DNA of 64,000 nt, taken from contig VXAI01000198.1 in assembly GCA_013399305.1 (NCBI GenBank), positions 196,413 to 260,412 of the forward strand, given 5' to 3'. Below, one piece after another: positions 24,851-35,490 of this stretch (its first letter is position 1; the number at the start of each line of letters is the position of its first letter). Origin of the DNA: Rostratula benghalensis. Its lineage: Eukaryota; Chordata; Aves; Charadriiformes; Rostratulidae. The notes under the pieces are model-generated. The model saw only the letters and a list, made by a program, of their open reading frames with translations, made no database searches and had not been told where the DNA came from. A program made the position numbers and the translations under genes.

Positions 24851-26169
24851 CCCCGGGGGTTTACTGCCGGCGTGACAGAGAAGACAGACCAAGCACACCC
24901 TGCTCATTAGTCTGCTCGTTAACTGCTTCTTCTCAGAGCTCAGGTCTTCGGTTGTGAGCGGCCAAGATAGAGAGGAGGTAAAGGACCAGGTTACAAAGCC
25001 ACCAGCGTTACAGATGTGTATTTTATATTCTCAATCAAATGGCTTTCTAAGTACAGACTATAAACATGAGCTTTTTTGTTCACAACCATGACCCTGGTAG
25101 GAGTAAAAATGTAAGCGTCGTGCTACTTCACACAAAGCAGTGCTATCAAATACGACACAGACATGGTTTAAGAAAAAATTTACTAATCCATAAGTACTTC
25201 AGCCAATATTGCAACAGATGTGAAAGGCAAACACAGTTTAGAAAAAACCCAAGTTTTATACAATTAAAATATATTTTAAAAAAAAAATCAGTGGCTGAGT
25301 AATAAGCCTGGAATTTCAGCTCCAGAATTAGCACCTGCAGCACCACCAAAGCCAAAACTCCATCTGCTCTCCCTAAGTCTTCTTCTCTAAGTTCTTGAAT
25401 TCCTTCTACAATTGGACGATTACAACCTAACCCAGGACATCCTTGTGTAGGGATACGGGTACAAGAGAAAATACTAAGCCAGCTGGGTTTGTAGGAACTT
25501 TACAGCTGTGGGTGTTGCTGAGGAATGTGGGGGACAGGACATAACACACAGTTCTACGCCCCAAGAGTACACCAGCAGACAACTGAGAAACCATCTTACA
25601 CAACTTCTAACAGTTTGTCAAATCAAGATTTTCCTATAAATTATATATAATAAACCCATAAAGAACCAGTTTTACACCTCACATAGTAATCAGAGTAGGG
25701 CAGGAATTGTTACATTTATCAGTTCAGCATCCATTTTACTTACTGTTCCAGGAATTGAACCCCTCTCCTGGTGAGTGCTGACAGACACAACAACCGCACA
25801 GATACAGCAGTAGAAAAAACACCAGCATTAAAGTCCAGCTATTCCTCCCCCTTCTAGGAACAACCAAAACATGAATACAAACAACACTGCCTTCTGTTTT
25901 TCCACAAAAATCAGCACAGACGTGTAAAATGCTCGTTGCCCTGAGACCCTCCTGGCCAGAGGCACCGCCTCTCCCCTCACCCCAACACGGAATGGGAGCA
26001 AAGGCCTCGTGATCGGACAATTCCCAACCCAGACCGGTAGCTTCCAAAGACTGACTGATGGACATAAGGTTTACAGACTAGGGAGGAGCAGCACTGAACT
26101 TACAGGACTAAAACTAGACTTCTGCTGGGCTGAGCGCTCCAATTCTTTCAGAAAAGTACATAGCTTTAC

Positions 26170-26275
26170 CACTTCTGCTTTTTTTTTGGGGAAAAAAAAA
26201 AAAAAAACCAAAAACCCAACCAACCAAAACAAAACAAAACAAAAACCCCCAAAACCAAAAACCAAAAACACAACC
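26170..26275. repeat. Low-complexity A/C-rich tract
   Basis: T-run, G-run, long A-run, then irregular CCAAC, AAAAC and CCAAAA units. A simple-sequence tract with no coding content. Confidence 0.8.
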
Positions 26276-26342
26276 CTGCAAAGTTTGCCACAAAATGGAT
26301 GCTGACCAGCAAGGTCACCCCACGTGGAGCAGTTTTAGGAAG

Positions 26343-26453
26343 TTAGTCCTTGTAGTAGTAGATGGCACCGTGGATCCGGCAGCAGAGAAAGGAATGATGC
26401 TCTGAAGTAGGAGGTAGGGGAACTTCGATACAGCAAGCCCACTCTGGAGTTAT
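26343..26453 (-). CDS. Candidate alternative last exon of GOLGA7
   Basis: On the minus strand a strong pyrimidine tract ends in the tandem acceptor TAGCAG, followed by 36 codons and a stop with no interruption. Phase 0 fits the end of the GOLGA7 exon at 28035-28136, so splicing to it would replace the standard 15-residue tail. The peptide begins ITPEWACCIEV and ends IHGAIYYYKD. I do not recognise it in another protein. It could also be chance sequence within the 3' UTR. Confidence 0.3.
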   Translation of the reverse strand: MTPEWACCIEVPLPPTSEHHSFLCCRIHGAIYYYKD

Positions 26454-27557
26454 CTGCTAGAAGAGAAGTTTCACAATATTAGAAACTATGACTAAATAAA
26501 ACCAACAACACCCCACCCCCAAACCTTGACATATATTTTGTTATCTTAGGAGGAATGTAGTGGGAATAGCAGAGTTACCACACGCTGTGGTGAGCAGCAG
26601 AACAGAAGCCAACACCAGATTTCATTTGTCTAACAGGAAATAAAGACCTTTACTTCTTGTTTCTTTCTGAATAACAGACAAAGTTTTTCAACCTCTCTTC
26701 TCACACATTGCCAACAACCTCCACTTAGGACTGCCATCCAAGGTCTGCCGATTCCCTAAGACAAGGGAGCCAGTTCAAATCTGAGCTTTTCAAAACTAGA
26801 GCTTCATGAAAGTTCAGTAGCTATTTTGGAAGCCTAGGGACAGAAACTTTAACTCAGAGCATGGCTAATAAAGACACCACAGTGAGAACTGGAACAGCAT
26901 CAAGCTGACAAACTGCAATAAAAAAGTTTTTGTATGCTAGAATCCACTCAGGGACAGAGCCACACAAATATTTTTCCACCTGACAGTACTGGGTAGGATA
27001 AGGTCTCACAGAGTTCCTCTGAATATACACAGATCTTGCAGAGACCATTACAAGTCCTAAAATGTGTCACTTATCCCCAGCCAGAGTCCAATCCTCTACA
27101 ACTACACAGGTCAGAAAGTCAGTCTGCATTCTGTGGACCCGCATTCCCATCCTACAGGACAGCAGGCAGGCTCCAAGTGATGAAGTGACAGCAAATGAAT
27201 CCCTAATAAACTCCAGTTCCAGATCAGGCTTACTGGGACTCTCATCCTGCTTCCACAACAGATGTTTCCTGACCATAAACATTTGCAATCCATCAAACTA
27301 TCCAGAACTAATGATATAAGTCTTTCTCCATTTCTGAAATGTTAGTTATTAACATGCAGTGATATAATGCCAAATATCGATATTTCTACTTATTCAGAAA
27401 AGCCAGTCCAACCAAGATTTATGTGAACAGCCTTTGACTACACACAGTGGTAGGATAAATATCTTGTCACAGTATGACAGAACCTACCCCTCTGAGCACA
27501 GAAAAAGGTTGAGATTGATCTATTATAAGGTTAATGTGTACCTGAGAGTCCACAGTT

Positions 27558-28600
27558 TTATCTTCCACTGGTCATACCTCTGTCTTCATAAATGGTAATT
27601 TCAATCTGCACAGAAAAGCTGTTATGGAAACATACTATAAAAAGATTACGAAAAAAGAAAAGACAAAAAAGTATTAAGATACTAGAACTTCTGATCCTTC
27701 TGCTTCGTACCTGTGGTTTCAAGGCTGGTTTCAGCACTACAAAGCAAACAGAACAGCACAGAGAAGAGATGCCCTGTCAGACCAACGGCATCAAGAATAG
27801 GAGATGCCATCTATGGAAATTTTGTGAGCCTCACTACCTCCTGTTCCATCTCGGGACAGGCTTGCCCTAGGCACAAGTTAACACTACTACTGTTCAGCTA
27901 CTAAGCTGCTAACAAAACGTTTTAATCAAGTAGATTTTTTTTTAATTATTATTATATTTTTTTTCAGGAGGTGTATGCAAAAACCCAATAGATTGCCTCC
28001 TGGTCTGCCCACCTAAGAAACCACAGAAGGATACAACTCTTAGTCCTCTTTCAATGGGGTCTGTCAGAAGGAGGCCCTGAGGAGCATAGATCTTCTCATT
28101 CTGTTCCTGAATGAACTTGGCAATTTTCTTTAGAACCTGGCAATAGAACATTACAGAAGTCACAGTTTCAGGTTTCCCTACAGTAGAGTAGGGAATATCA
28201 CAGTATCACAGATAGAGTAACATGAGGAGAGCCTGGCACACAACTAGAGATGGAATTTGTGTGTTTCCTCTAAAGCACAAGCAATCATTTTTTGTCTGTG
28301 GGAAATCACTTTGCGGTAAGATCCAAAGTCCATAAGGAATCTGTGCAACAGTGCAAGTCACAGAAAACGTACCAAGAAATAAATCTTTAACTGAAGTCTT
28401 TGAGGCATACTGCCTTCCAAGTAACAAGGTAAAGCAAAGCAGTGCACCTTTTCATAATGCGTTTCCATGCACAAAAAGATGGTATAGGCAGTCAGACAGG
28501 CGAGACACCCTTCCAGGTAAGATTGGCCCCCAAGTTTTTCAGCTTCTGCGTAGAGGTTATTCAGTGTTCGGACAGTCTCTTCAAACTGCTGCCTATCAAT
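27558..28600 (-). CDS. GOLGA7: Golgin A7 (GCP16), Ras palmitoyltransferase cofactor; first coding exon(s) missing
   Basis: Small Golgi protein that partners ZDHHC9 to palmitoylate HRAS/NRAS. Visible exons: 28448-28600 (51 codons, [15 protein letters not shown] through the Cys-rich [21 protein letters not shown]), 28035-28136 (34 codons, to [13 protein letters not shown]) and 27558-27605 ([15 protein letters not shown] and stop). All are phase 0 and total 100 aa. The human protein is 137 aa, so exactly 37 N-terminal residues are absent; no matching sequence is found up to 29477, and the gap at 29478-30467 must hold them. Two donors are weak (AAG|GTGCAC and GTT|GTATCC), which may favour alternative splicing. 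The sequence is almost identical to human, with one Ser-to-Thr change in the tail. Confidence 0.96.
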
Positions 28601-29477
28601 CTGCAAGAGAAATCAAATTCAGCTGTCACATTCTGCACATTTCAGAACTTTCTGATATCTTCAGATATCTACCTCTATTTATTGCTCATTTCACTTCCAC
28701 ATTTTGCAGCCACTGTGTTTACAGCCAAAGTCTGAAGGACACTTTGAATTACAGACCTGTAGTTCTTTGTTAAATATCCACCCAGTAATTAGACCAAGTC
28801 TGAATTCCAACACAAATGTGAACACAAACCAATTAAAAATAACGTAACTAAGCCAATGTGCAATTCAGCTAGGGGAAAAAAAAGAAAAAAAAAAGTAAAA
28901 GAAAAGTTTAAGTCACATGCAAAGAGATCTGCTGAATTAAAAAAAGCAGTTAGACAGAGGATTGACAGAGCTAACTCTAATGCATTGCTGCTGTTGCAGT
29001 CCTGGTCAAACAAGCTCTGAATAAAACAACACAAAACATACCAGGAAGAGAAGTGCAGTGAGATAAATAAAAGGTGTTAGCAAGACGTGTTTGTTTTGCT
29101 ATCAATTGAAGATGCAACATCTGGCAGCCTTAAACTACTTGAGACAGTTCTTGTGAGGCTGTTGAACAGTCTGAGCAGAACTGGCTGGTCTCCAGGAGAG
29201 AGGACAGTGTCAGTGCACCACAGTCCAACAACGTGTGCTTTATTTCACTGACATAATGGGCACATTCTATTTTACTGCTACAAAAGACAGCTGCCTTTCT
29301 CACGATTAAAGAAATCACCAAACACCAGCATTTCATAAACACCGAAGAGAAGCATTTTAAACTATTTTTCATGCAACTTTTCACTCCAAATTAGAAGTTT
29401 GGCTTTTTTTCTGCAATTGATTAGAAATACCATTTGGACAACAAACAACACTTTTATGCCAACCCCCCCCCCCCCCC
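28601..29477 (-). other. GOLGA7: GOLGA7 intron up to the gap
   Basis: AT-rich sequence with no coding exon recognised. It ends in a run of 15 C directly before the N block, typical of sequence breakdown at a GC-rich promoter. Confidence 0.6.
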
Positions 29478-30467
29478 NNNNNNNNNNNNNNNNNNNNNNN
29501 NNNNNNNNNNNNNNNNNNNNNNNNNNNNNNNNNNNNNNNNNNNNNNNNNNNNNNNNNNNNNNNNNNNNNNNNNNNNNNNNNNNNNNNNNNNNNNNNNNNN
29601 NNNNNNNNNNNNNNNNNNNNNNNNNNNNNNNNNNNNNNNNNNNNNNNNNNNNNNNNNNNNNNNNNNNNNNNNNNNNNNNNNNNNNNNNNNNNNNNNNNNN
29701 NNNNNNNNNNNNNNNNNNNNNNNNNNNNNNNNNNNNNNNNNNNNNNNNNNNNNNNNNNNNNNNNNNNNNNNNNNNNNNNNNNNNNNNNNNNNNNNNNNNN
29801 NNNNNNNNNNNNNNNNNNNNNNNNNNNNNNNNNNNNNNNNNNNNNNNNNNNNNNNNNNNNNNNNNNNNNNNNNNNNNNNNNNNNNNNNNNNNNNNNNNNN
29901 NNNNNNNNNNNNNNNNNNNNNNNNNNNNNNNNNNNNNNNNNNNNNNNNNNNNNNNNNNNNNNNNNNNNNNNNNNNNNNNNNNNNNNNNNNNNNNNNNNNN
30001 NNNNNNNNNNNNNNNNNNNNNNNNNNNNNNNNNNNNNNNNNNNNNNNNNNNNNNNNNNNNNNNNNNNNNNNNNNNNNNNNNNNNNNNNNNNNNNNNNNNN
30101 NNNNNNNNNNNNNNNNNNNNNNNNNNNNNNNNNNNNNNNNNNNNNNNNNNNNNNNNNNNNNNNNNNNNNNNNNNNNNNNNNNNNNNNNNNNNNNNNNNNN
30201 NNNNNNNNNNNNNNNNNNNNNNNNNNNNNNNNNNNNNNNNNNNNNNNNNNNNNNNNNNNNNNNNNNNNNNNNNNNNNNNNNNNNNNNNNNNNNNNNNNNN
30301 NNNNNNNNNNNNNNNNNNNNNNNNNNNNNNNNNNNNNNNNNNNNNNNNNNNNNNNNNNNNNNNNNNNNNNNNNNNNNNNNNNNNNNNNNNNNNNNNNNNN
30401 NNNNNNNNNNNNNNNNNNNNNNNNNNNNNNNNNNNNNNNNNNNNNNNNNNNNNNNNNNNNNNNNNNN
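29478..30467. other. Assembly gap (990 N) covering GOLGA7 first exon
   Basis: The N run begins after a C homopolymer and ends in CpG-dense sequence (30468-30600) that looks like the outer edge of a CpG-island promoter. The GOLGA7 promoter and N-terminal coding sequence are most likely inside. Long open frames reported across it are meaningless. Confidence 0.97.
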
Positions 30468-30620
30468 GGGCGGAGGGCGCGCCCCGGGGCTTCCGCCGCC
30501 GCTGGAGCTGCGGTCCCGGGGCAGCGGCGCCTTCGCAGCGGCCTCTCCCCGGGGTGGGGCCCGCGCCGGCGGCCTTTGACCGCGGCAGCTCTGCCTCTGC
30601 GAGGCCAAAGACCGCTCGCT
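30468..30620 (-). promoter_or_regulatory. GOLGA7: Outer edge of the probable GOLGA7 CpG-island promoter
   Basis: CpG-dense sequence (GGGCGGAGGGCGCGCC and similar) directly after the gap, dropping to ordinary composition by about 30650. It is placed where the GOLGA7 promoter is expected. Confidence 0.5.
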
Positions 30621-30939
30621 TTGAGGAGCACCGGAAAGGCGTCCGTTGCCAAATCCAGGCGAGCAGAGAGGGAGAGCCCCGCCAGTCCCACAGGGCCGTT
30701 CCCTGCCCTCTGTCCCCCATCGGGAGCCGGTCACCCTGGAGGAGGGGGCTGCCAGTGCGCTCGGAGCAGGATGGCTCCAGCCCAGCTCCCCGCAGCCCTG
30801 GCTGTCCCCACCCCTGCTCCTCAGGGGGTTGAATGCATTTGGCTCAGTGCAGCCAGCGCTGTGGCCTCTGCAAAACCCCTGAAAAGCGACAGCACCCTTT
30901 CAGCTCTTTTGGAAGCCAGGGAACTGGGGAATGAATGGT

Positions 30940-31380
30940 GCAAGTAATTGAAGATTTCCGAGGTCACTGTGGCAAACTGTACCAACAGGATTAGAAAAAA
31001 TGCAGACTGTAATTATGAGTGCAATTAGTGCGCCTGGGCTGCAGCACAGTCCTTGGCGAGTATTTTCTGGGATCACACCAGAGATGCTGGCAGTAAGCCT
31101 TGCTGTGAAAGCCTCAACAAATTGAGTAGTGTATGATGCGTTAATTAATGAAATACTTCCACAGAACTTCTGCAGGAACTTGAGGTGCAGTGGAAACAAA
31201 GCCTCACAGGCACACCATCATCCAGAATTAGGAAACAGGCCTTGGTTGGATCCTCCCTGTGAAATCCTTGTTCCTGACGCCGTGGCTTATGCAAATGGGA
31301 CCATGTGTTGCACTAGGAGGTTTGCAGATGTGATAATGAGACTCCTAATTTGCTTAGGGAAGAGATAAAGAAAGAAAAAA
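30940..31380. promoter_or_regulatory. Putative enhancer block with TAAT and octamer-type sites
   Basis: Contains GTAATTGAAG, TGTAATTATGAG, GCAATTAGTGC, GTTAATTAATG, TTATGCAAATGG (octamer-like) and CTAATTTGC in about 440 bases, with few open codons. A purine-rich GAAA tract closes it near 31395. Regulatory role inferred from motif density only. Confidence 0.3.
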
Positions 31381-31989
31381 GAGAAAAGAAAGAATCCTGG
31401 TGGGCTTCGCCCGGAACCTGGGCATCTGCTGCTGCTGATCTTGCCTCACCCTCCTGCTCCCCATCCCCTCCCACAGGAACAGCCTGAACTAATTAACCCT
31501 CTAGCACTCCATAATGAAGGCTAATAAACACCTAATGGGTTTGCTTGAACAAACAACCTCGGCACAGGCTGTAGGAAGTCCCCAGTCCTGTGAGGTGGAG
31601 AGGAAGAGCAGGGAGCACAGGACTGGGGCTGCCCTGCTCTTCCACCTTGCTCCCCACAGCCCAAGGCCCCCAGCTGGGTCCCGCTGTGCCCGGGCTGCTG
31701 GTGGCCTGGCTCCCCTCACCTTCTCCTGCTCAGGAGGGGGTTCCCCCAGAGCCCACCTATGAGGGCTGCACCTCTCAGTGTGTAACCCCAGTTGTGAGCC
31801 TGGTGGGCACAAATTGTGCTCATTCTTCTTGCCAAGGCTGAGATCAGTGCCATGGCTCACATGTCTCAGTCTATCATAGCTGGGTTTGTACAGGATTATG
31901 AACCCCAGCTCTGATGGAAATGCATTCACAAATATTCAGCTGAAAATACTGTACCAGATGGACTGCGTTTTCCTAACCTTTAGCTAGTT

Positions 31990-32290
31990 CCAATGTGCAA
32001 ACAGTTAAGATCATAATGTTAACATTTTCTCAGATGTTTTACGTGCATGTAAAATATTCTGAAAGAATATGCTTTTGAATGCAAGGTTTTATCCAATTAC
32101 AATTTTACTAGAGTTTATAAAAACAAAAAATATGTTTTCAGTGTGTCCGAGATGCTGCTGGTGTTCATGGTAAACTCTGAAGCCCTTGCAGTGGATTATA
32201 ATTGCTATTACTTGGGAGATGTCTCTGCAATTCTTATGATTAAGTTAATGAGCTAATTCTTCAGTCCTGTACCTGCTCACCTCTTGAAAA
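31990..32290. promoter_or_regulatory. Putative enhancer block, AT-rich
   Basis: AT-rich run with AATGTTAACATT (a near-palindromic HNF1-like half-site pair), CCAATTACAATT, GGATTATAATTGC and TTAAGTTAATGAGC. No coding potential. Call is tentative. Confidence 0.25.
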
Positions 32291-32784
32291 GTTTAACAAA
32301 GGGGTAGTTAAGAATAAAAATGTTCTGTTTCTGCACCAAAACCTTCCTTTGCTTTCTGCCAAGGGGTAAAGGCTTGGCTTCTGAGACAAGAATGTATTTG
32401 AATCAGGTACTAAAAATACAACTTAAGAGCTCAGGGCAACTCTTCAGTGGGCTGAGATGCTCACTTTATCTCCCAGAAAGTGTAAGAACGGGACTCTCTC
32501 ATCCTGCTGCTGACTGCAGCCTCTTGCAGGGAGGTTTCTGGAAGTGTTAAGTGAGAATGTGTTTCTCCCTGGCTCAACTGAAAACCTGAATCAAGAAAAG
32601 AAATAGATGGAATTTAGTGGACATTCACATAAAGACATCTACTGCTGTGCTTTTGGAATAGAAAAGGTGGTAAACACTGTCATCACTGGGAGTCTTCTCA
32701 GATTGCCATGTGGTGACCAAACATGGAAATGATAATCGTGTAATCTGTCCCTTTCTGAAAGATCCACATCTTGCGTTACAGCAT

Positions 32785-32891
32785 TTTATGATTCCATGTG
32801 TAAATACCTCATAATTTTAACAGGCTTATTCCTATGATAAATTAGAATAAGCCTGTTAAAATTATATAGCAAGCGTGCATGGAATCATAAA
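32785..32891. repeat. 107-base two-tier palindrome (hairpin-forming)
   Basis: Inner arms of 21 bases, 32811-32831 and 32845-32865, are perfect reverse complements around a 13-base loop. Outer arms of 14 bases, 32785-32798 and 32878-32891, are also perfect reverse complements. The intervening 12-base segments on each side are equal in length but mostly unpaired. The structure could be a MITE-like element, an exapted palindromic repeat or a small-RNA precursor. The outer arm (TATGATTCCATG) recalls the CR1 3' terminal octamer, but no CR1 body adjoins. Confidence 0.9.
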
Positions 32892-35214
32892 GAAAAGTAG
32901 TAAATTACTCTGTTGAAGAGAGAGAACCGTGCCTTGTCCACATGCTGCACAGCATGGAACCTCACACACCTCCAAGGCAAACAGCAATGCATAAAGCCCA
33001 AGGGTCTGGGAAGCCCCCCCACCCCATACCTCTGGCTCAAGAGGTTGTTCTTCACCCCCACCCCCCAGTGCTTGGGGATGGCCTTGGGGACACCAAACCA
33101 GGGCAGCAGTTTATTCCCATGCTGGGGAGAGGTCAGGGAGCACCTTGGGGGAGCGCAAGGGTCAGCAAAGGAACCCCAGCCCCACAGCCCCTGGCCCTGC
33201 TTTGGGGGGTTTCCCATGGGACCAACCAGGCAGTGAGGGTCCTGGGGAAGGCAATGTCACCCTGTACTGGTGGGAATCGCTCAGCGTTTGCAAAGGAAAA
33301 TCAAGCACAAAGAGCAGGATCACATTTGTTATCTGTAAGCCAAACCAGCTGTGACTGATGTGAAGGCTGTGGATCCTGCCTCTGAGGGGTATCCAATGTC
33401 ACTGCTGCCAGCAGCCCCTTCTCTCCTGGTGTCACTGTGGGGTTTCCCTTGCTGTAAAGCCCTGGTCTCCATTTGCCAGGTACAGATGAAGCTGGTGAGA
33501 GCATGGGAGCCAATGGCACTGTCCTCAGGAGCAGCTCAGAGGAAGAGGAGGCTGCAAGATGAGCTGAGACCCCAAAAGCCCCAGGCTCAGAAAAGCCTGA
33601 CTGACTTTTGGGTGCTGATCCTGACCCTGCTCCGGCTGGGATTTTGCCAGGAAAAGCCAGTGATGTGTGTGGCTCCTTGGCCAAGAGCGCCTGGGTGCTC
33701 CCAAGCACCCTCCACAGGTGCTCAGAAGTGGGGTTGTTGGTGACAAAGGTCCTGCATGCCGGGGGGCTGTGCAGTCCTGCTGCCCCTGGCTGAGACCTGG
33801 GGGTCAACCTGAGATGCCAGGGGGTCACTGTGTCTTTGTGGTTAATGAGTGTGGAGTTTTCCAGCCTGATGGGACCAAACGCAGAAACTCGGGGCTCATG
33901 GAGGAGAGGGAAGGACTCAAAAACAAAGAGTCTTTCAGGCCACTGAGTGCAGTATAGATCCAAGAGGACAAATCAAATTTACAGGCATAGCTTAGATTGG
34001 GAGATATGCTTGGAAAGCCAATTTGTTTCATTTTATAGGCTTGAAAAGTTCTAAGTCAGAGCTCCCTGTATGGTTTGAATTAGGTTTGGATAGTGGCTTT
34101 CTGGAAAGCTAGATCTGGAGAAGTTTTCACTCAGGGCATTAGTAATTGAGTAGGGACCATCTAGCATTTCTGCAGTGCTTTCAGATAAAATATTCCATGT
34201 CTACCCAAAACTGGAGCTTCTGCATGGTTAAGAAAATGAAGGCTACCTGAAAATAGAGATCTCTCTCTCATATTAAATATTTAGGAGTAAGATTCCACAT
34301 GTCTATCAACAGAGGCAGTGGAAATTTCAAAGGGCGCTTCTTTAAACCATGCTGCCATCATGGTTCTGGCACTTCACCGCTCCCGAGGAAGGGGCTGCTC
34401 CTCTGCCCATGCAGCTGCGGGATTCCCAGGGGGTTCCCAGCACGCTCCATCCCACCAGACCCGCTGCATCCAATGCATTGACGTAACCTGCACGCACACC
34501 TAAGGGTGGCTCATGGTTGTTTGGTTTCCACCATCTCCCCAAGTTCCCCTGAGCCTGGCAGCGTTCCCTCCTCCTGTCACCTGTGAGGAACAAAAGCCCT
34601 GGAAGTGGACACAGCGTTTTGTGGGTGGTCTGGACAAGCACTTGATTGCAGGGCTTGGAGCTGGCGGGTCCATGTCCTGAGAGCATCAGCCCTGGCTCAC
34701 GGGAACCCGTGGAGAGTCTCCCAGTGCCCTTCTTGAGCCCAAACCTTCTGCATCTCCATCTCTTGCTGCTTGACCACACCAGTGGCCATTCTCCTTCTCC
34801 TGGGCTGGTGGGATCCAGTTCTCCCTTTTTCCATGGTGAGGAGCCACTGTGGCTCCCAACCCCTTGAGATCTGGGGTGCATTTTGTACCCTGGGAGCCAA
34901 AAGCAGCAGGAGGACCGTTTCAGTAGAGGGATAAGCCCCTGGCTTCCACTGCTGAGCTCAGCAGCCAGAAAAGTTTGCCAAGAAGTAGCACAATCTTTGT
35001 TTGGTCATTAAAGCAGAAAAAGAGGGAAGGAATCTTAGGAAATGCTTGAAACGATTAGGTGATCTTAACTCTAAGGAGCTAAACAAATGCAAAGCAATTC
35101 CCCCCCCAGCCCCTCGTGCTGCTGTAGAATGTAATCTCATTTCTAAACACACAATTACAGAAAATAAAAAGAAAAGAAAAGAATAATTAATTTCTGCTTC
35201 CTCATGCAAATCCT

Positions 35215-35490
35215 CTGACCAATCATTTAGGGATCAGGGGCAATTCAGCCTCTTGTGCAAATTCCAAACTGAAGGCCTGAAAAAAGCAAGTGAATGGATT
35301 TACTTTTCTAAGAACCAGAATTAACAAAGGTTCCATTTTCCATGGTTATGTGCCTGGCCAGACAGCCCTTGCTGACAAGCTCTCAAAAAACATGTGTTGG
35401 CCTGTTGAAAAGGCCCCAGTGTTGACTGACAGACAATTGAAGTGACAAATTGTTCCATTGTACTTGGCAGGGGGAGCGCTGTATTAGATA
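35215..35490. promoter_or_regulatory. Putative conserved non-coding block
   Basis: Contains CAATCATTTAGGG, TGACTGACAGACAATTGAAG, GTGACAAATTGTTCC (TGACAG/TGACA are MEIS/TGIF-type words) and GTATTAGATAATTATGGC. Non-coding, with ordinary flanks. Confidence 0.3.

Larger units (their letters stand above)
24850..27557 (-). other. GOLGA7 3' UTR and intergenic sequence before GINS4
   Basis: About 2.7 kb of AT-leaning sequence. I find no clear AATAAA on the minus strand, so the 3' UTR end is unknown. It includes an A/C-rich low-complexity tract (26170-26275) and a candidate alternative last exon (26343-26453), both listed separately. Confidence 0.4.

Noticed and set aside
29362..30832. Very long frames spanning the N gap on both strands
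   Set aside because: N codons cannot contain stops, so the length is an artefact.
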